64,000 nucleotides of DNA from NCBI RefSeq assembly GCF_000708595.2, contig NZ_JARP01000002.1, forward strand, positions 558,001 to 622,000, read 5' to 3'. The position numbers were made by a program, and so were the translations under genes. Under the pieces are notes generated by a model. That model saw nothing but the letters and a program-made list of their open reading frames with translations, made no database searches and was not told where the DNA came from. Origin of the DNA: Flavobacterium sp. KJJ (GTDB lineage Bacteria > Bacteroidota > Bacteroidia > Flavobacteriales > Flavobacteriaceae). This document shows, piece by piece, positions 33,178 through 41,018 of the stretch (its first letter is position 1; each line of letters starts with the position of its first letter).

Positions 33178-33768
33178 ATGAAATCTTTTAAAACCATTTT
33201 TACCATTCTAACAGTTGCATTATTAACTTTTTCGTGCAGCAGTGATGACGACAAAGACAAAGTTACTTATAATGAAGAAAATCCGTTAGATGCCTATATG
33301 GCCGCATCAGGATTTAGCCAAAAGGCAGTAGATGTAAAAAACTCAGGAATTTACGAATACGGATTCAGTTTTAAACCAACTGTAACAGGAAAAATAAAAT
33401 CATTAATGGTTAAAATTCCAGATGTAAACAGCGCATTAAGAATTACGTTATGGGATGTCGCGACAAAAACAGTTATAAAATCTGAAACATTAAATGTTGC
33501 AACGGCAAACGTAACAGTAGAAAAAACAATATCTCCAATCGCTTTGACTAAAGACAAAGAATACTTCTTTACAGTAAACAGCGATGACTGGATTAACAGA
33601 ACAAAAACAGACGGATCTGCAGCAACTTATCCTATTGTAGCTGGAAATATAACAATCACTGGTTATGCTTATATATCGAGTACAGCGGCTGAAACTATTT
33701 TCCCTACAAATGCACGTAATACCTATTACGCTGGAGATATTACTTTTAAATTTCAACAAACTGAGTAA
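33178..33768 (+). CDS. lipoprotein with a DUF4082-like domain
   Basis: A 196-residue predicted lipoprotein (MKSFKTIFTILTVALLTFSC, then SSDDDKDK). The mature part resembles the DUF4082 beta-sandwich: YEYGFSFKPTVTGKIKSL, then ITLWDVATKTVIKSETL and the end region NTYYAGDITFKF. Such domains occur in surface and cell-wall proteins with probable ligand or carbohydrate contacts. It lies 35 bases after the collagen-like lipoprotein, and the two signal peptides look paralogous. A terminator follows. Confidence 0.75.
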   Translation: MKSFKTIFTILTVALLTFSCSSDDDKDKVTYNEENPLDAYMAASGFSQKAVDVKNSGIYEYGFSFKPTVTGKIKSLMVKIPDVNSALRITLWDVATKTVIKSETLNVATANVTVEKTISPIALTKDKEYFFTVNSDDWINRTKTDGSAATYPIVAGNITITGYAYISSTAAETIFPTNARNTYYAGDITFKFQQTE

Positions 33769-33808
33769 TTTGTTTTTTTGGATATAGTTTGAATTAGTAA
33801 GTTTGGAA

Positions 33809-33838
33809 GAAGGTTTGGCTGCGGTCAAGCCTTTTTTG
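33809..33838 (+). terminator. terminator after the lipoprotein pair
   Basis: AAGGTTTGGC/GTCAAGCCTT hairpin followed by a T run, of the same design as the trxA terminator. Confidence 0.65.
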
Positions 33839-33853
33839 TTTGAGAATTTTTTC

Positions 33854-33892
33854 CACAGATTAAAAGAATTAAAATGGATTTTTTAATCTGTG
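33854..33892. repeat. short inverted repeat, CACAGATTAAAA arms
   Basis: CACAGATTAAAA (33854-33865) and TTTTAATCTGTG (33881-33892) are exact complements. It is another intergenic palindrome of the AATCTGTG type, upstream of the aminopeptidase gene. Confidence 0.65.
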
Positions 33893-34005
33893 AGAATCAT
33901 TTCATTGGTGGATGACTTTTTAAGCAGTATCAAAATAATTAGTAGAAATTAATGAAATTCGTGGCAAACATTTTTTATTTTTAACGAATCTTATATTCCT
34001 CTAAA

Positions 34006-36579
34006 ATGAAAATTTGCTACAGCTTTCTTAGTTTTTTTATGTTGATGACAATTGGTTTTTCTCAATCAAAACAAAAAGAAATGCCTCTTTTAGATAATGG
34101 CGTTTCTGAAGCTTTGGCACATTTTAGAAAACAACAAATCTCAAATGTTACGTACGGACTTTCGTTTGAAATTCCAGAACAGAAACAGCAGGATATTGTT
34201 TCGAATTTGATTTTAAATCTTGATTTGTCTGATTTAAGCAAGCCTTTGTATTTAGATTTTAAAGAGAAATCTTCAAGCATAAAATCAGTTGAGGCAAACG
34301 GAAAAAATACCCCAATTGTTCACGAAAACGGACATATTGTAATTCCGACACAAGTTTTAACTTTAGGGAAAAATACAATTGCAATTTCATTTATCGCAGG
34401 CAATTTATCTTTAAACCGCAACGATGATTTTCTGTATACTTTATTGGTGCCAGATCGCGCCAGCACACTTTTCCCGTGTTTTGATCAGCCAGATCTTAAG
34501 GCAACTTATAAATTATCCTTAACTGTCCCAAAAGATTGGTCAGTTTTGGCTGGAGCCGATGTTAAAGAGAAAGCAGAAAAAGGGAATTTTACAGCTTACA
34601 TTTTTGAAGAATCAAATAAAATGAGCACATATTTATTTTCATTTGTTGCCGGAAAATTTAAAAGTATTACAGAAAATCCGGGTTTAGAAATGACAATGCT
34701 GTATCGCGAAAATAATCCCGAAAAGATTCAGGTAAGTACAGATACGATTTTTAAACTGCACCAGCAATCGTTAGATTTTTTAGAAAAATATACGAATTAT
34801 AAATTTCCTTTTCAAAAGTTAGATTTTGCTTCTATTCCGTTTTTTCAATATGGCGGAATGGAGCATGTGGGCGCAATTCAGTACAAAGAATCGACATTGT
34901 TTTTAGATAACAGCGCAACCGACAGCGAAAAATTAGATCGCGCAAAACTCATAGCGCATGAGACTTCGCACATGTGGTTTGGTGATTTGGTAACGATGAA
35001 ATGGTTTGATGATGTCTGGATGAAAGAAGTTTTTGCCAATTTTATGGCCGACAAAATCATGAATCCGATTTTTCCGAAAGTCAATCATAATTTACAATTT
35101 TTAACCGCTCATTATGCTAACGCTTACGCGGAAGATCGCTCGCTTGGCACACATCCGATAAAACAAAATCTGGCTAATTTGAAAGATGCGGGATCGCTTT
35201 ACGGAGCTATTATTTACAACAAAGCACCCATTATGATGCGCCAATTAGAAGCTTCTATGGGCGAAGCAGCGTTTCAAAAAGGAATCGTAAAATACATTAA
35301 AAAATACGCTAACGACAATGCTGATTGGAACAATCTAGTCGAAATTCTTGATGCTGAAACGCCGATGGATTTGCAAAAATGGAGTAAAGTCTGGGTAAAC
35401 AAATCGGGCAGAGCTATATTTATCAATAAAGTAGAATATGATGCTCAAAACCGAATAAAAAAGTTTGAAATCCTGCAAAACGCAGAAGACAAATCGAATA
35501 ATATTTGGCCTCAGATTTTTCAGATTGGTTTGGTTTATTCAGATCATGTGAAGGCTGTAGATGTTAATATTAAAGATAAAAACCTTCTTCTGAAAGAGGT
35601 AATCGGATTTGAAAAACCGCTTAGCATCATTTACAATTATAACGGTTTTGGTTACGGAGTTTTTCCGCTTGACGGGAATACAATAGAATCTGTTTTGAGT
35701 TTAAAAGATGAGGTTGCAAGAGCTTCGACTTATATTAATATTTATGAAAATGCCTTAATTGGAAATGTTGCTCCAATAAAAGCTTTTGACTGTTTTTTGA
35801 AAGGAATTCAGCAAGAGCAAAACGAATTGGTTCTAAAAATAATTGCCAATCAAACGAGCAGTGTTTTCTGGAAATTCCTCACAAAAAAACAACAAACCAA
35901 AGTACAGAAACAGCTTGAAGATATTTTATATGAGCGTTTGCAGACAGCTTTGCCAGGCAATATCAAAAAGACTTTGTTTAATTTATTCAGTTCGGTTGCT
36001 TATTCAGATTCGGCGAAAGCCAAATTATATCAGATTTGGAACAAAGAAATTGTGATTCCGAATTTGAAATTAAACGAAGATGATTATACCAGTATCGCTA
36101 TGAATCTGGCTATTTTTAAACATGAAAAAGCAGACGAAATTTTAAATAAAACAAAAGCATCAATCACAAATACCGACAAACAAAGACGTTTTGAGTTCTT
36201 GCTTCCGTCATTATCTAAAGATGAATCGGTTCGAAATGCTTTTATAGAATCTTTAAAAGACGATAAAAACAGAGAAAAGGAATCTTGGGTTGCTGTAGGT
36301 TTGTCAAATGTTCATCATCCGCTGCGTCATGAAAGTGCACAAAAATATATCAGGTTTTCATTAGATTTAGTAGAAGAAATTCAGCGTACCGGAGATATTT
36401 TCTTTCCAAAAGACTGGCTGAATAATACGGTTGGAAAATATTCTTCTAAATTTGCTTTTGATGAAGTACAGCGATTCTTAAAAGAAAACCCTAATTTTAG
36501 TCCGATATTAAAAAGAAAATTATTGCAGGCGACAGACGGTTTGTATCGTGCTCAAAATATTAAAAAAGAAACCGAATGA
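34006..36579 (+). CDS. M1-family zinc aminopeptidase, secreted
   Basis: An 857-residue gluzincin with a signal peptide (MKICYSFLSFFMLMTIGFS). The zinc site is HETSHMWFGD (about residues 317-326) with the third ligand Glu in WMKEVFANFMAD, 18 residues on. The exopeptidase motif, normally GAMEN, reads GGMEH here, so the residue that reads the free N-terminus has changed. Domain order (N-terminal beta domain, catalytic domain, helical C-terminus) and length are normal. It should trim peptides in the periplasm or outside the cell. The next gene (DUF58) starts inside its stop codon. Confidence 0.9.
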   Translation: MKICYSFLSFFMLMTIGFSQSKQKEMPLLDNGVSEALAHFRKQQISNVTYGLSFEIPEQKQQDIVSNLILNLDLSDLSKPLYLDFKEKSSSIKSVEANGKNTPIVHENGHIVIPTQVLTLGKNTIAISFIAGNLSLNRNDDFLYTLLVPDRASTLFPCFDQPDLKATYKLSLTVPKDWSVLAGADVKEKAEKGNFTAYIFEESNKMSTYLFSFVAGKFKSITENPGLEMTMLYRENNPEKIQVSTDTIFKLHQQSLDFLEKYTNYKFPFQKLDFASIPFFQYGGMEHVGAIQYKESTLFLDNSATDSEKLDRAKLIAHETSHMWFGDLVTMKWFDDVWMKEVFANFMADKIMNPIFPKVNHNLQFLTAHYANAYAEDRSLGTHPIKQNLANLKDAGSLYGAIIYNKAPIMMRQLEASMGEAAFQKGIVKYIKKYANDNADWNNLVEILDAETPMDLQKWSKVWVNKSGRAIFINKVEYDAQNRIKKFEILQNAEDKSNNIWPQIFQIGLVYSDHVKAVDVNIKDKNLLLKEVIGFEKPLSIIYNYNGFGYGVFPLDGNTIESVLSLKDEVARASTYINIYENALIGNVAPIKAFDCFLKGIQQEQNELVLKIIANQTSSVFWKFLTKKQQTKVQKQLEDILYERLQTALPGNIKKTLFNLFSSVAYSDSAKAKLYQIWNKEIVIPNLKLNEDDYTSIAMNLAIFKHEKADEILNKTKASITNTDKQRRFEFLLPSLSKDESVRNAFIESLKDDKNREKESWVAVGLSNVHHPLRHESAQKYIRFSLDLVEEIQRTGDIFFPKDWLNNTVGKYSSKFAFDEVQRFLKENPNFSPILKRKLLQATDGLYRAQNIKKETE

Positions 36580-37502
36580 AAATCGAATCGGAAATAGAGA
36601 AGGTCTCCAGTTTTCAGCATCTCGAAATGTTGGCAAATCAAGTTGTTGAAGGTTTTATATCTGGAATGCATAAAAGTCCATTTCATGGGTTTTCAGCTGA
36701 ATTTGCCGAACATAAAGTCTATAATGCTGGAGAAAGTACCAAACACATTGATTGGAAATTATTTGCCAAAACCGATCGTTTGTACACGAAACGTTTTGAG
36801 GAAGAAACCAATTTACGCTGTCATCTTATTGTAGATAATTCGTCTTCTATGCATTATCCGGAACTAAAATCGAATCAGCCTTTTTATGAAAAGAAGATTG
36901 GTTTTGCTGTTTTGGCTTCGGCAGTTTTAATGAATATCTTAAAGAAACAGCGCGATGCTGTTGGTTTAAGCGTTTTTTCAGACAGCTATGAATATTACGC
37001 TCCCGAAAAAGGAAGCGATCGCCATCATAGAATGCTGCTCAATAAATTAGAACAATTGTTAGTACAGCCCACAGTCAAAAAAACGACAGATACGATTACG
37101 TATTTGCATCAAATTGCAGAGAAAATGCACCGTCGTTCGATGATTATTTTGTTTACAGATATGTTTCAGTCTGAAGATGATGAAAAACTTTTTAATGCGT
37201 TACAGCATTTAAAACACAACAAACATAAAGTCGTTTTGTTTCACGTTGTTGATAATGAAACAGAGCTGAAATTCGACTTTGACAACACGCCAAGAAAATT
37301 TATAGATTTAGAATCAGGTGAAGAGGTATCGATTTTTGCTGATAATGTAAAAGTTGAATACGAAAAAAGGGCCGAAGCATACTTTAAAAAACTAGCTTTA
37401 ACCTGCGCAAAGAACCAAATTAAGTACGTTCCGGTGAATGTAGGCGACAATTTTGAAAAAATATTGACAACATATTTGGTTGAAAAACAAAACTTTGGCT
37501 AG
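36576..37502 (+). CDS. DUF58 / von Willebrand A-like protein
   Basis: A 308-residue cytoplasmic protein. The DUF58 signature HKVYNAGESTKHIDWKLFAK (about residues 45-64) is followed by a vWA-like fold with the MIDAS-type LIVDNSSSM (about 86-94) and a later FTDMFQS. DUF58 proteins usually accompany MoxR AAA+ ATPases in chaperone-like systems. No MoxR gene is present in this window. It overlaps the M1 peptidase gene by 4 bases, an uncommon partner, which suggests co-expression. Confidence 0.85.
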   Translation: MKIESEIEKVSSFQHLEMLANQVVEGFISGMHKSPFHGFSAEFAEHKVYNAGESTKHIDWKLFAKTDRLYTKRFEEETNLRCHLIVDNSSSMHYPELKSNQPFYEKKIGFAVLASAVLMNILKKQRDAVGLSVFSDSYEYYAPEKGSDRHHRMLLNKLEQLLVQPTVKKTTDTITYLHQIAEKMHRRSMIILFTDMFQSEDDEKLFNALQHLKHNKHKVVLFHVVDNETELKFDFDNTPRKFIDLESGEEVSIFADNVKVEYEKRAEAYFKKLALTCAKNQIKYVPVNVGDNFEKILTTYLVEKQNFG

Positions 37503-37540
37503 AGATTTAAAATAATTATTTATTTTTTTTATAAAAACAC

Positions 37541-37570
37541 TTGCAGAAATGAAATTCTGTACTATCTTTG
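37541..37570 (+). promoter_or_regulatory. promoter of the first tRNA-Asp gene
   Basis: TTG (37541-37543), 19 bases, then TATCTTTG (37563-37570), an exact Bacteroidota -33/-7 pair 18 bases before the tRNA. Confidence 0.75.
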
Positions 37571-37588
37571 CAACCGCAATAACGCAGA

Positions 37589-37662
37589 GGTTTGGTAGTT
37601 CAGTTGGTTAGAATACATGCCTGTCACGCATGGGGTCGCGGGTTCGAGTCCCGTCCAGACCG
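37589..37662 (+). tRNA. tRNA-Asp (GTC)
   Basis: A 74-base cloverleaf. The acceptor stem is GGTTTGG/CCAGACC, the anticodon loop CTGTCAC holds GTC, the T-loop is GGTTCGAGTCC, and the discriminator is G. CCA is not encoded. Its sequence is identical to the copy at 38106-38179. Confidence 0.97.
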
Positions 37663-37673
37663 CAATATTGGGA

Positions 37674-37703
37674 AAAGCCTTTCTTAACAGAAAGGCTTTT
37701 TTG
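37674..37703 (+). terminator. terminator of the first tRNA-Asp gene
   Basis: AAAGCCTTTC-TTAACA-GAAAGGCTTT followed by T residues. Confidence 0.85.
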
Positions 37704-37738
37704 CCCAAATACGGTATCTAAGATTAGTTGTGTTGTTT

Positions 37739-37815
37739 GCTACGACTTTGTAACTCGTAGCTGGTTTAGTAGTTAGACCAATGAAAAGCTTTCCACTTTT
37801 GTGGATGGCTTTTTT
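37739..37815. repeat. two small hairpins between the tRNA-Asp copies
   Basis: GCTACGA/TCGTAGC (37739-37761) is followed by a terminator-like hairpin AAAAGCTTTCCAC/GTGGATGGCTTTT (about 37784-37812) with a T tail. No gene is seen here. Confidence 0.5.
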
Positions 37816-37869
37816 GATTTAAGACACTTTTGGTTAATCGCAAAGCACAAAATTTCTAAGTCTCGGAAC

Positions 37870-37914
37870 ACGCAAAGTCCGCAAAGTTTTTTTAAAGCTT
37901 TGCGGACTTTGCGT
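37870..37914. repeat. large hairpin, 17-bp perfect arms (CGCAAAG type)
   Basis: ACGCAAAGTCCGCAAAG (37870-37886) pairs exactly with 37898-37914 around an 11-base A/T loop. It is related to the repeats at 9.25-9.60 and 38.24-38.33 kb. Confidence 0.8.
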
Positions 37915-38058
37915 TTTTAACCTTGCGTTCTTTGCAGTTAAATTTTGGTTTTTTAGCTTGTAAAATTGGAATTTGGTTCTGATGCTTCAGGATAAAAGAT
38001 TGGAATTTATTTAAAATCAGATGATTATAATTTTATGGATTTTAATTCATAAAAACCC

Positions 38059-38088
38059 TTGCAGAATCCAAGTTCTATTGTATTTTTG
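38059..38088 (+). promoter_or_regulatory. promoter of the second tRNA-Asp gene
   Basis: TTG (38059-38061), 19 bases, TATTTTTG (38081-38088). The spacing is the same as for the first copy. Confidence 0.75.
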
Positions 38089-38105
38089 CACTCACAATAA
38101 CGCAG

Positions 38106-38179
38106 GGTTTGGTAGTTCAGTTGGTTAGAATACATGCCTGTCACGCATGGGGTCGCGGGTTCGAGTCCCGTCCAGACCG
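38106..38179 (+). tRNA. tRNA-Asp (GTC), second copy
   Basis: All 74 bases are the same as in the first copy, 517 bases away, and it has its own promoter and terminator. Confidence 0.97.
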
Positions 38180-38190
38180 CAATATTGGAA

Positions 38191-38220
38191 GAAGCCTTTC
38201 TTAACGGAAAGGCTTTTTTG
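38191..38220 (+). terminator. terminator of the second tRNA-Asp gene
   Basis: GAAGCCTTTC-TTAACG-GAAAGGCTTTT with a T tail, nearly the same as after copy one. Confidence 0.85.
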
Positions 38221-38236
38221 TTTTTATGCTTTAAGG

Positions 38237-38333
38237 TTTAACCGCAAAGTGCGCTAAGATTCACAAAAGGTTCGCAAAGTTTTTTAAGCTTTGCGAACTT
38301 TGTGTTTTTAACCTTGCGAACTTTGCGGTTAAA
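38237..38333. repeat. nested inverted repeat (CGCAAAG type) after tRNA-Asp copy two
   Basis: Outer arms TTTAACCGCAAAG (38237-38249) and CTTTGCGGTTAAA (38321-38333) enclose an inner hairpin GTTCGCAAAG/CTTTGCGAAC. It lies between the tRNA and the AraC-type regulator gene. Confidence 0.75.
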
Positions 38334-38368
38334 TTTCTTTCTTATCTTTATAATGCGAAATCACAACA

Positions 38369-39181
38369 ATGGAACATTCCGGTCAGAAACTAGATAAGTA
38401 TTACATCAAGAAAGTAGATGCTGATAAAAAAAGCATTTACTGCCACCACGATTTGATGGGAGAATTGTTTATTCCTACACACAAACATGATAAAGCCCAA
38501 TTACTTTATGCAGAAGGCGATGTCGTTTTTGTAACAACGGAGACCAAAACCTATTTTTTGCCCGCAAGACATTTTATATGGATTCCGAGTGGAGTGGAAC
38601 ACAGTATTCAGCCGAAATCTGAAAATGTGATGATGCGAAATTTATATTTTCCAGTTGAAAAAGGAGAAGATCAATTTTATCAGGTCGAAGGTATTTATCC
38701 CGTCAATAATTTATTGTTGCAAATGATGCTTTTTACCAATCGTTGGAATGGCGATCTTAAAAAAGGAACTCCAAACTTTACCATCGCCAAAGCAATAAAA
38801 GCGATTCTTCCTCAAATCTGCACTAATAATCTTCCGTTAGAATTACCGCAGCCAAAAGATAAACGACTTAGTAAAATTCTGCGTTTCATTGAAAACAATC
38901 TAGGCGAAACAATTTTGTTTGCCGATGTTGCTCATGAATTTGGTTACAGCGAACGCTCTTTGTATCGCTTGTTTCAAAAAGATCTCAAAATGTCTTTCAT
39001 TCAATATTATACCATTCGAAGAATCTTAAAAGCAATTGAACTTTTATTAGAAAGAAAACTTTCTGTAAAAGAAGTAGCGTTAGAAGTTGGTTACAATAGC
39101 GTTCCGACTTTTAGCAACACTTTTTTCAAGATTTTAGGACAAAGACCTTCCGATTATTTAAATGGGGAGGATATTTTGTAG
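38369..39181 (+). CDS. AraC-family transcriptional regulator
   Basis: A 270-residue regulator. The N-terminal cupin half contains FIPTHKHDKAQLLYAEGDV and FIWIPSGVEHSI (about residues 28-90). The C-terminal AraC domain (about 165-265) has two helix-turn-helix units, FADVAHEFGYSERSLYRLF and VKEVALEVGYNSVPTFSNTF, and ends GQRPSDYL. It is followed on the same strand by a TolC/EmrA/EmrB-type efflux operon, the usual pairing for a drug- or metabolite-responsive activator. Direct repeats at 39435-39476 upstream of that operon are candidate binding sites. Confidence 0.93.
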   Translation: MEHSGQKLDKYYIKKVDADKKSIYCHHDLMGELFIPTHKHDKAQLLYAEGDVVFVTTETKTYFLPARHFIWIPSGVEHSIQPKSENVMMRNLYFPVEKGEDQFYQVEGIYPVNNLLLQMMLFTNRWNGDLKKGTPNFTIAKAIKAILPQICTNNLPLELPQPKDKRLSKILRFIENNLGETILFADVAHEFGYSERSLYRLFQKDLKMSFIQYYTIRRILKAIELLLERKLSVKEVALEVGYNSVPTFSNTFFKILGQRPSDYLNGEDIL

Positions 39182-39188
39182 TTTTTTT

Positions 39189-39383
39189 ATTTCACGCAGA
39201 TTTAAAAAGATTTAAGCAGATTTTGCAGATTTATTTCAATTTAAAAGTTAAAGATGTTTCTCTCGCAGATTTGGCAGATTTTTTTTAATGTATTAATAAT
39301 CTGCCAAATCTGCGAGAGGTTTTCAAATAAAAAAAATAAAATCTGCGCTCATCTGCTTAAATCTTTTTAAATCTGCGTGAAAT
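39189..39383. repeat. 195-bp nested palindrome: 33-bp outer and 21-bp inner perfect arms
   Basis: Outer arms are 39189-39221 and 39351-39383, exact complements (core TTCACGCAGATTT). Inner arms are 39260-39280 and 39298-39318 (core CTCGCAGATTTGGCAG). The words match the degenerate repeats at 9.95 and 13.8 kb. It occupies most of the gap between the AraC-type gene and the efflux operon. Confidence 0.9.
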
Positions 39384-39434
39384 ATCATAAACCAAATCCA
39401 TTTTGTAATAAATTGTTTTTCAATGTTTTAATAT

Positions 39435-39476
39435 AACGTTTTCGAAAAATGAGATTTTAACGTTTGTCCGAAATGA
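39435..39476 (+). promoter_or_regulatory. two 18-bp direct repeats, candidate AraC-type binding site
   Basis: AACGTTTTCGAAAAATGA (39435-39452) and AACGTTTGTCCGAAATGA (39459-39476) share AACGTTT and AAATGA with the same internal spacing and are offset by 24 bases. They lie about 80-120 bases before the tolC-like gene; a TTGAC follows at 39484. Confidence 0.45.
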
Positions 39477-39553
39477 ATATGTTATTGACTTTTTAGAATT
39501 ATCAGTCATCGTAAAAATGAAGGAACTTTGCAGCATAAAATATTTATGTATTC

Positions 39554-40909
39554 ATGTTCCTTAAAACAACAAATTCTACAGACGATTGTTTTCTCAAAAA
39601 ACTAGTGCTATTGCTAATTTTATTGGCATTCACTAGTTTACAAGCACAGGAAATTCACACGGTTTCGTTAAAAGAAGCGGTGAAAATGGCCAAAGAAAAC
39701 AACAAAAAAATCCTTCGATCTCAATTGGAGATCACGCTCTCAGAGCAAAACATAAAAGAAAGTAAAGAACTCCGCCTGCCGGATATCGAATTAAACGGCG
39801 AGTATTCCAGAATTACTAATATCACCGAATTCAAAGGGAATGGTTTCTTGAATGGAAAAGAAGTAACAAAAGCGATTCCTGAAATTTATCAGGTGAATTC
39901 GACTTTTAAAATGCCAATTTATGCGGGAAATAAAATCAATAACGCCATCAAAATTGCGAATCAGGAAAGCGAAATTGCGAAAATCAAAACCGAAAAAACC
40001 GAAAATGATATTGAGCTCGAAGTGGTAGCCAATTATCTTTCGATTTATAAAATGATGGAACTTCAAAAGATTTTTGAGGAAAACATCAAAGAAGAAAAAA
40101 GCCGATTGAAAGAAGTACAGTCGCTACAAAAACACGGAACGGTAACAAAGAACGAGGTTATTCGTGCCGAATTGCAGCTTTCGGATCGTGAATTGAATGC
40201 GCTTACAAACTCCAAAAACATTAAAATTGCGCTTCACGATTTGAAAACTTTAATTCAGATTCCAGAAAACGAAGAAATAGCGATTGATACTGCTTCAAAT
40301 ATTGATGAAATGAATGGTTTGGATCCGTATGATTTTTATCTGGAAAAAGCTTCTCAGAATGAAGAAATGCGTATTGCAAGTCAGGAATTAAACATCAAAA
40401 AAACGGAATTGCAATTGGTGAAAGGAAATTATCTGCCAACGGTAAACTTCTTCGGGAATTATGGTTTTTATTATCCTAACTACAAATTTTTTCCGCCAAA
40501 TCCGTATTTGTACACTTTAGGACAGGTGGGAATCGAAGCGCGTTTTGATATTTCGGCTTTGTATAAAAACAAAACCAAAGTTGAACAGGCGAATAAAAAA
40601 ATCGAATGGCAGCAAATGCAGTCTGAAATTATAAAAGATGAAATTAAAGATCAACTATATAAAGAACATACACAATATCAGGAAATCCTTGAAAAATTTG
40701 TGGTGGTCGACAAAGCTTTGGATCTGGCCAATGAAAATTACCGAATTGTAAAGCTGAAATACTTAAACCAATTGGTTTTAATAACCGAAATGGTCGATGC
40801 TGATAATGCTTTGCTTCAGGCGAAATACAACAAAATTTCTACCCGACTGGATGCGGTTCTGAAACATTATGAATTGCTTCATACGGCGGGGATTATGCCA
40901 CAGAGTTAG
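39554..40909 (+). CDS. TolC-family outer membrane efflux channel
   Basis: A 451-residue protein with a late signal peptide (residues about 14-32, LKKLVLLLILLAFTSLQAQ) and two coiled, outer-membrane efflux repeats (about 40-230 and 255-445): SLKEAVKMAKENNKKIL, then a central NYGFYYPNYKFFPPN region. It forms the exit duct of a tripartite pump. It is followed by an EmrA-like adaptor and an EmrB-like MFS pump, so this is a complete inner-to-outer-membrane efflux operon. The stop codon lies inside a small TTAGATG tandem repeat. Confidence 0.9.
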   Translation: MFLKTTNSTDDCFLKKLVLLLILLAFTSLQAQEIHTVSLKEAVKMAKENNKKILRSQLEITLSEQNIKESKELRLPDIELNGEYSRITNITEFKGNGFLNGKEVTKAIPEIYQVNSTFKMPIYAGNKINNAIKIANQESEIAKIKTEKTENDIELEVVANYLSIYKMMELQKIFEENIKEEKSRLKEVQSLQKHGTVTKNEVIRAELQLSDRELNALTNSKNIKIALHDLKTLIQIPENEEIAIDTASNIDEMNGLDPYDFYLEKASQNEEMRIASQELNIKKTELQLVKGNYLPTVNFFGNYGFYYPNYKFFPPNPYLYTLGQVGIEARFDISALYKNKTKVEQANKKIEWQQMQSEIIKDEIKDQLYKEHTQYQEILEKFVVVDKALDLANENYRIVKLKYLNQLVLITEMVDADNALLQAKYNKISTRLDAVLKHYELLHTAGIMPQS

Positions 40910-40933
40910 ATGTTAGATGTTAGATGTTAGATG
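40906..40933. repeat. four tandem copies of TTAGATG
   Basis: Four exact 7-mers begin at the TolC stop codon. The remaining gap to the adaptor gene is A/G-rich low-complexity sequence (TTAGAAG variants). Confidence 0.9.
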
Positions 40934-41018
40934 TGAAAAGTTAGAAGTTAGAAGAAAGAAGCAAGAGGCAAGATTTAAGAGTGATAATAGAAAATAGACA
41001 AGAAAAGATATAGAGTTT

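Noticed and set aside
36576..37502. MoxR/DUF58 chaperone system
   Set aside because: Only the DUF58 part is present; no AAA+ MoxR gene occurs in the window.
37589..38179. Two identical tRNA-Asp genes as attachment sites flanking a small mobile element
   Set aside because: The sequence between them holds only terminators, hairpins and promoters; there is no integrase or cargo gene.
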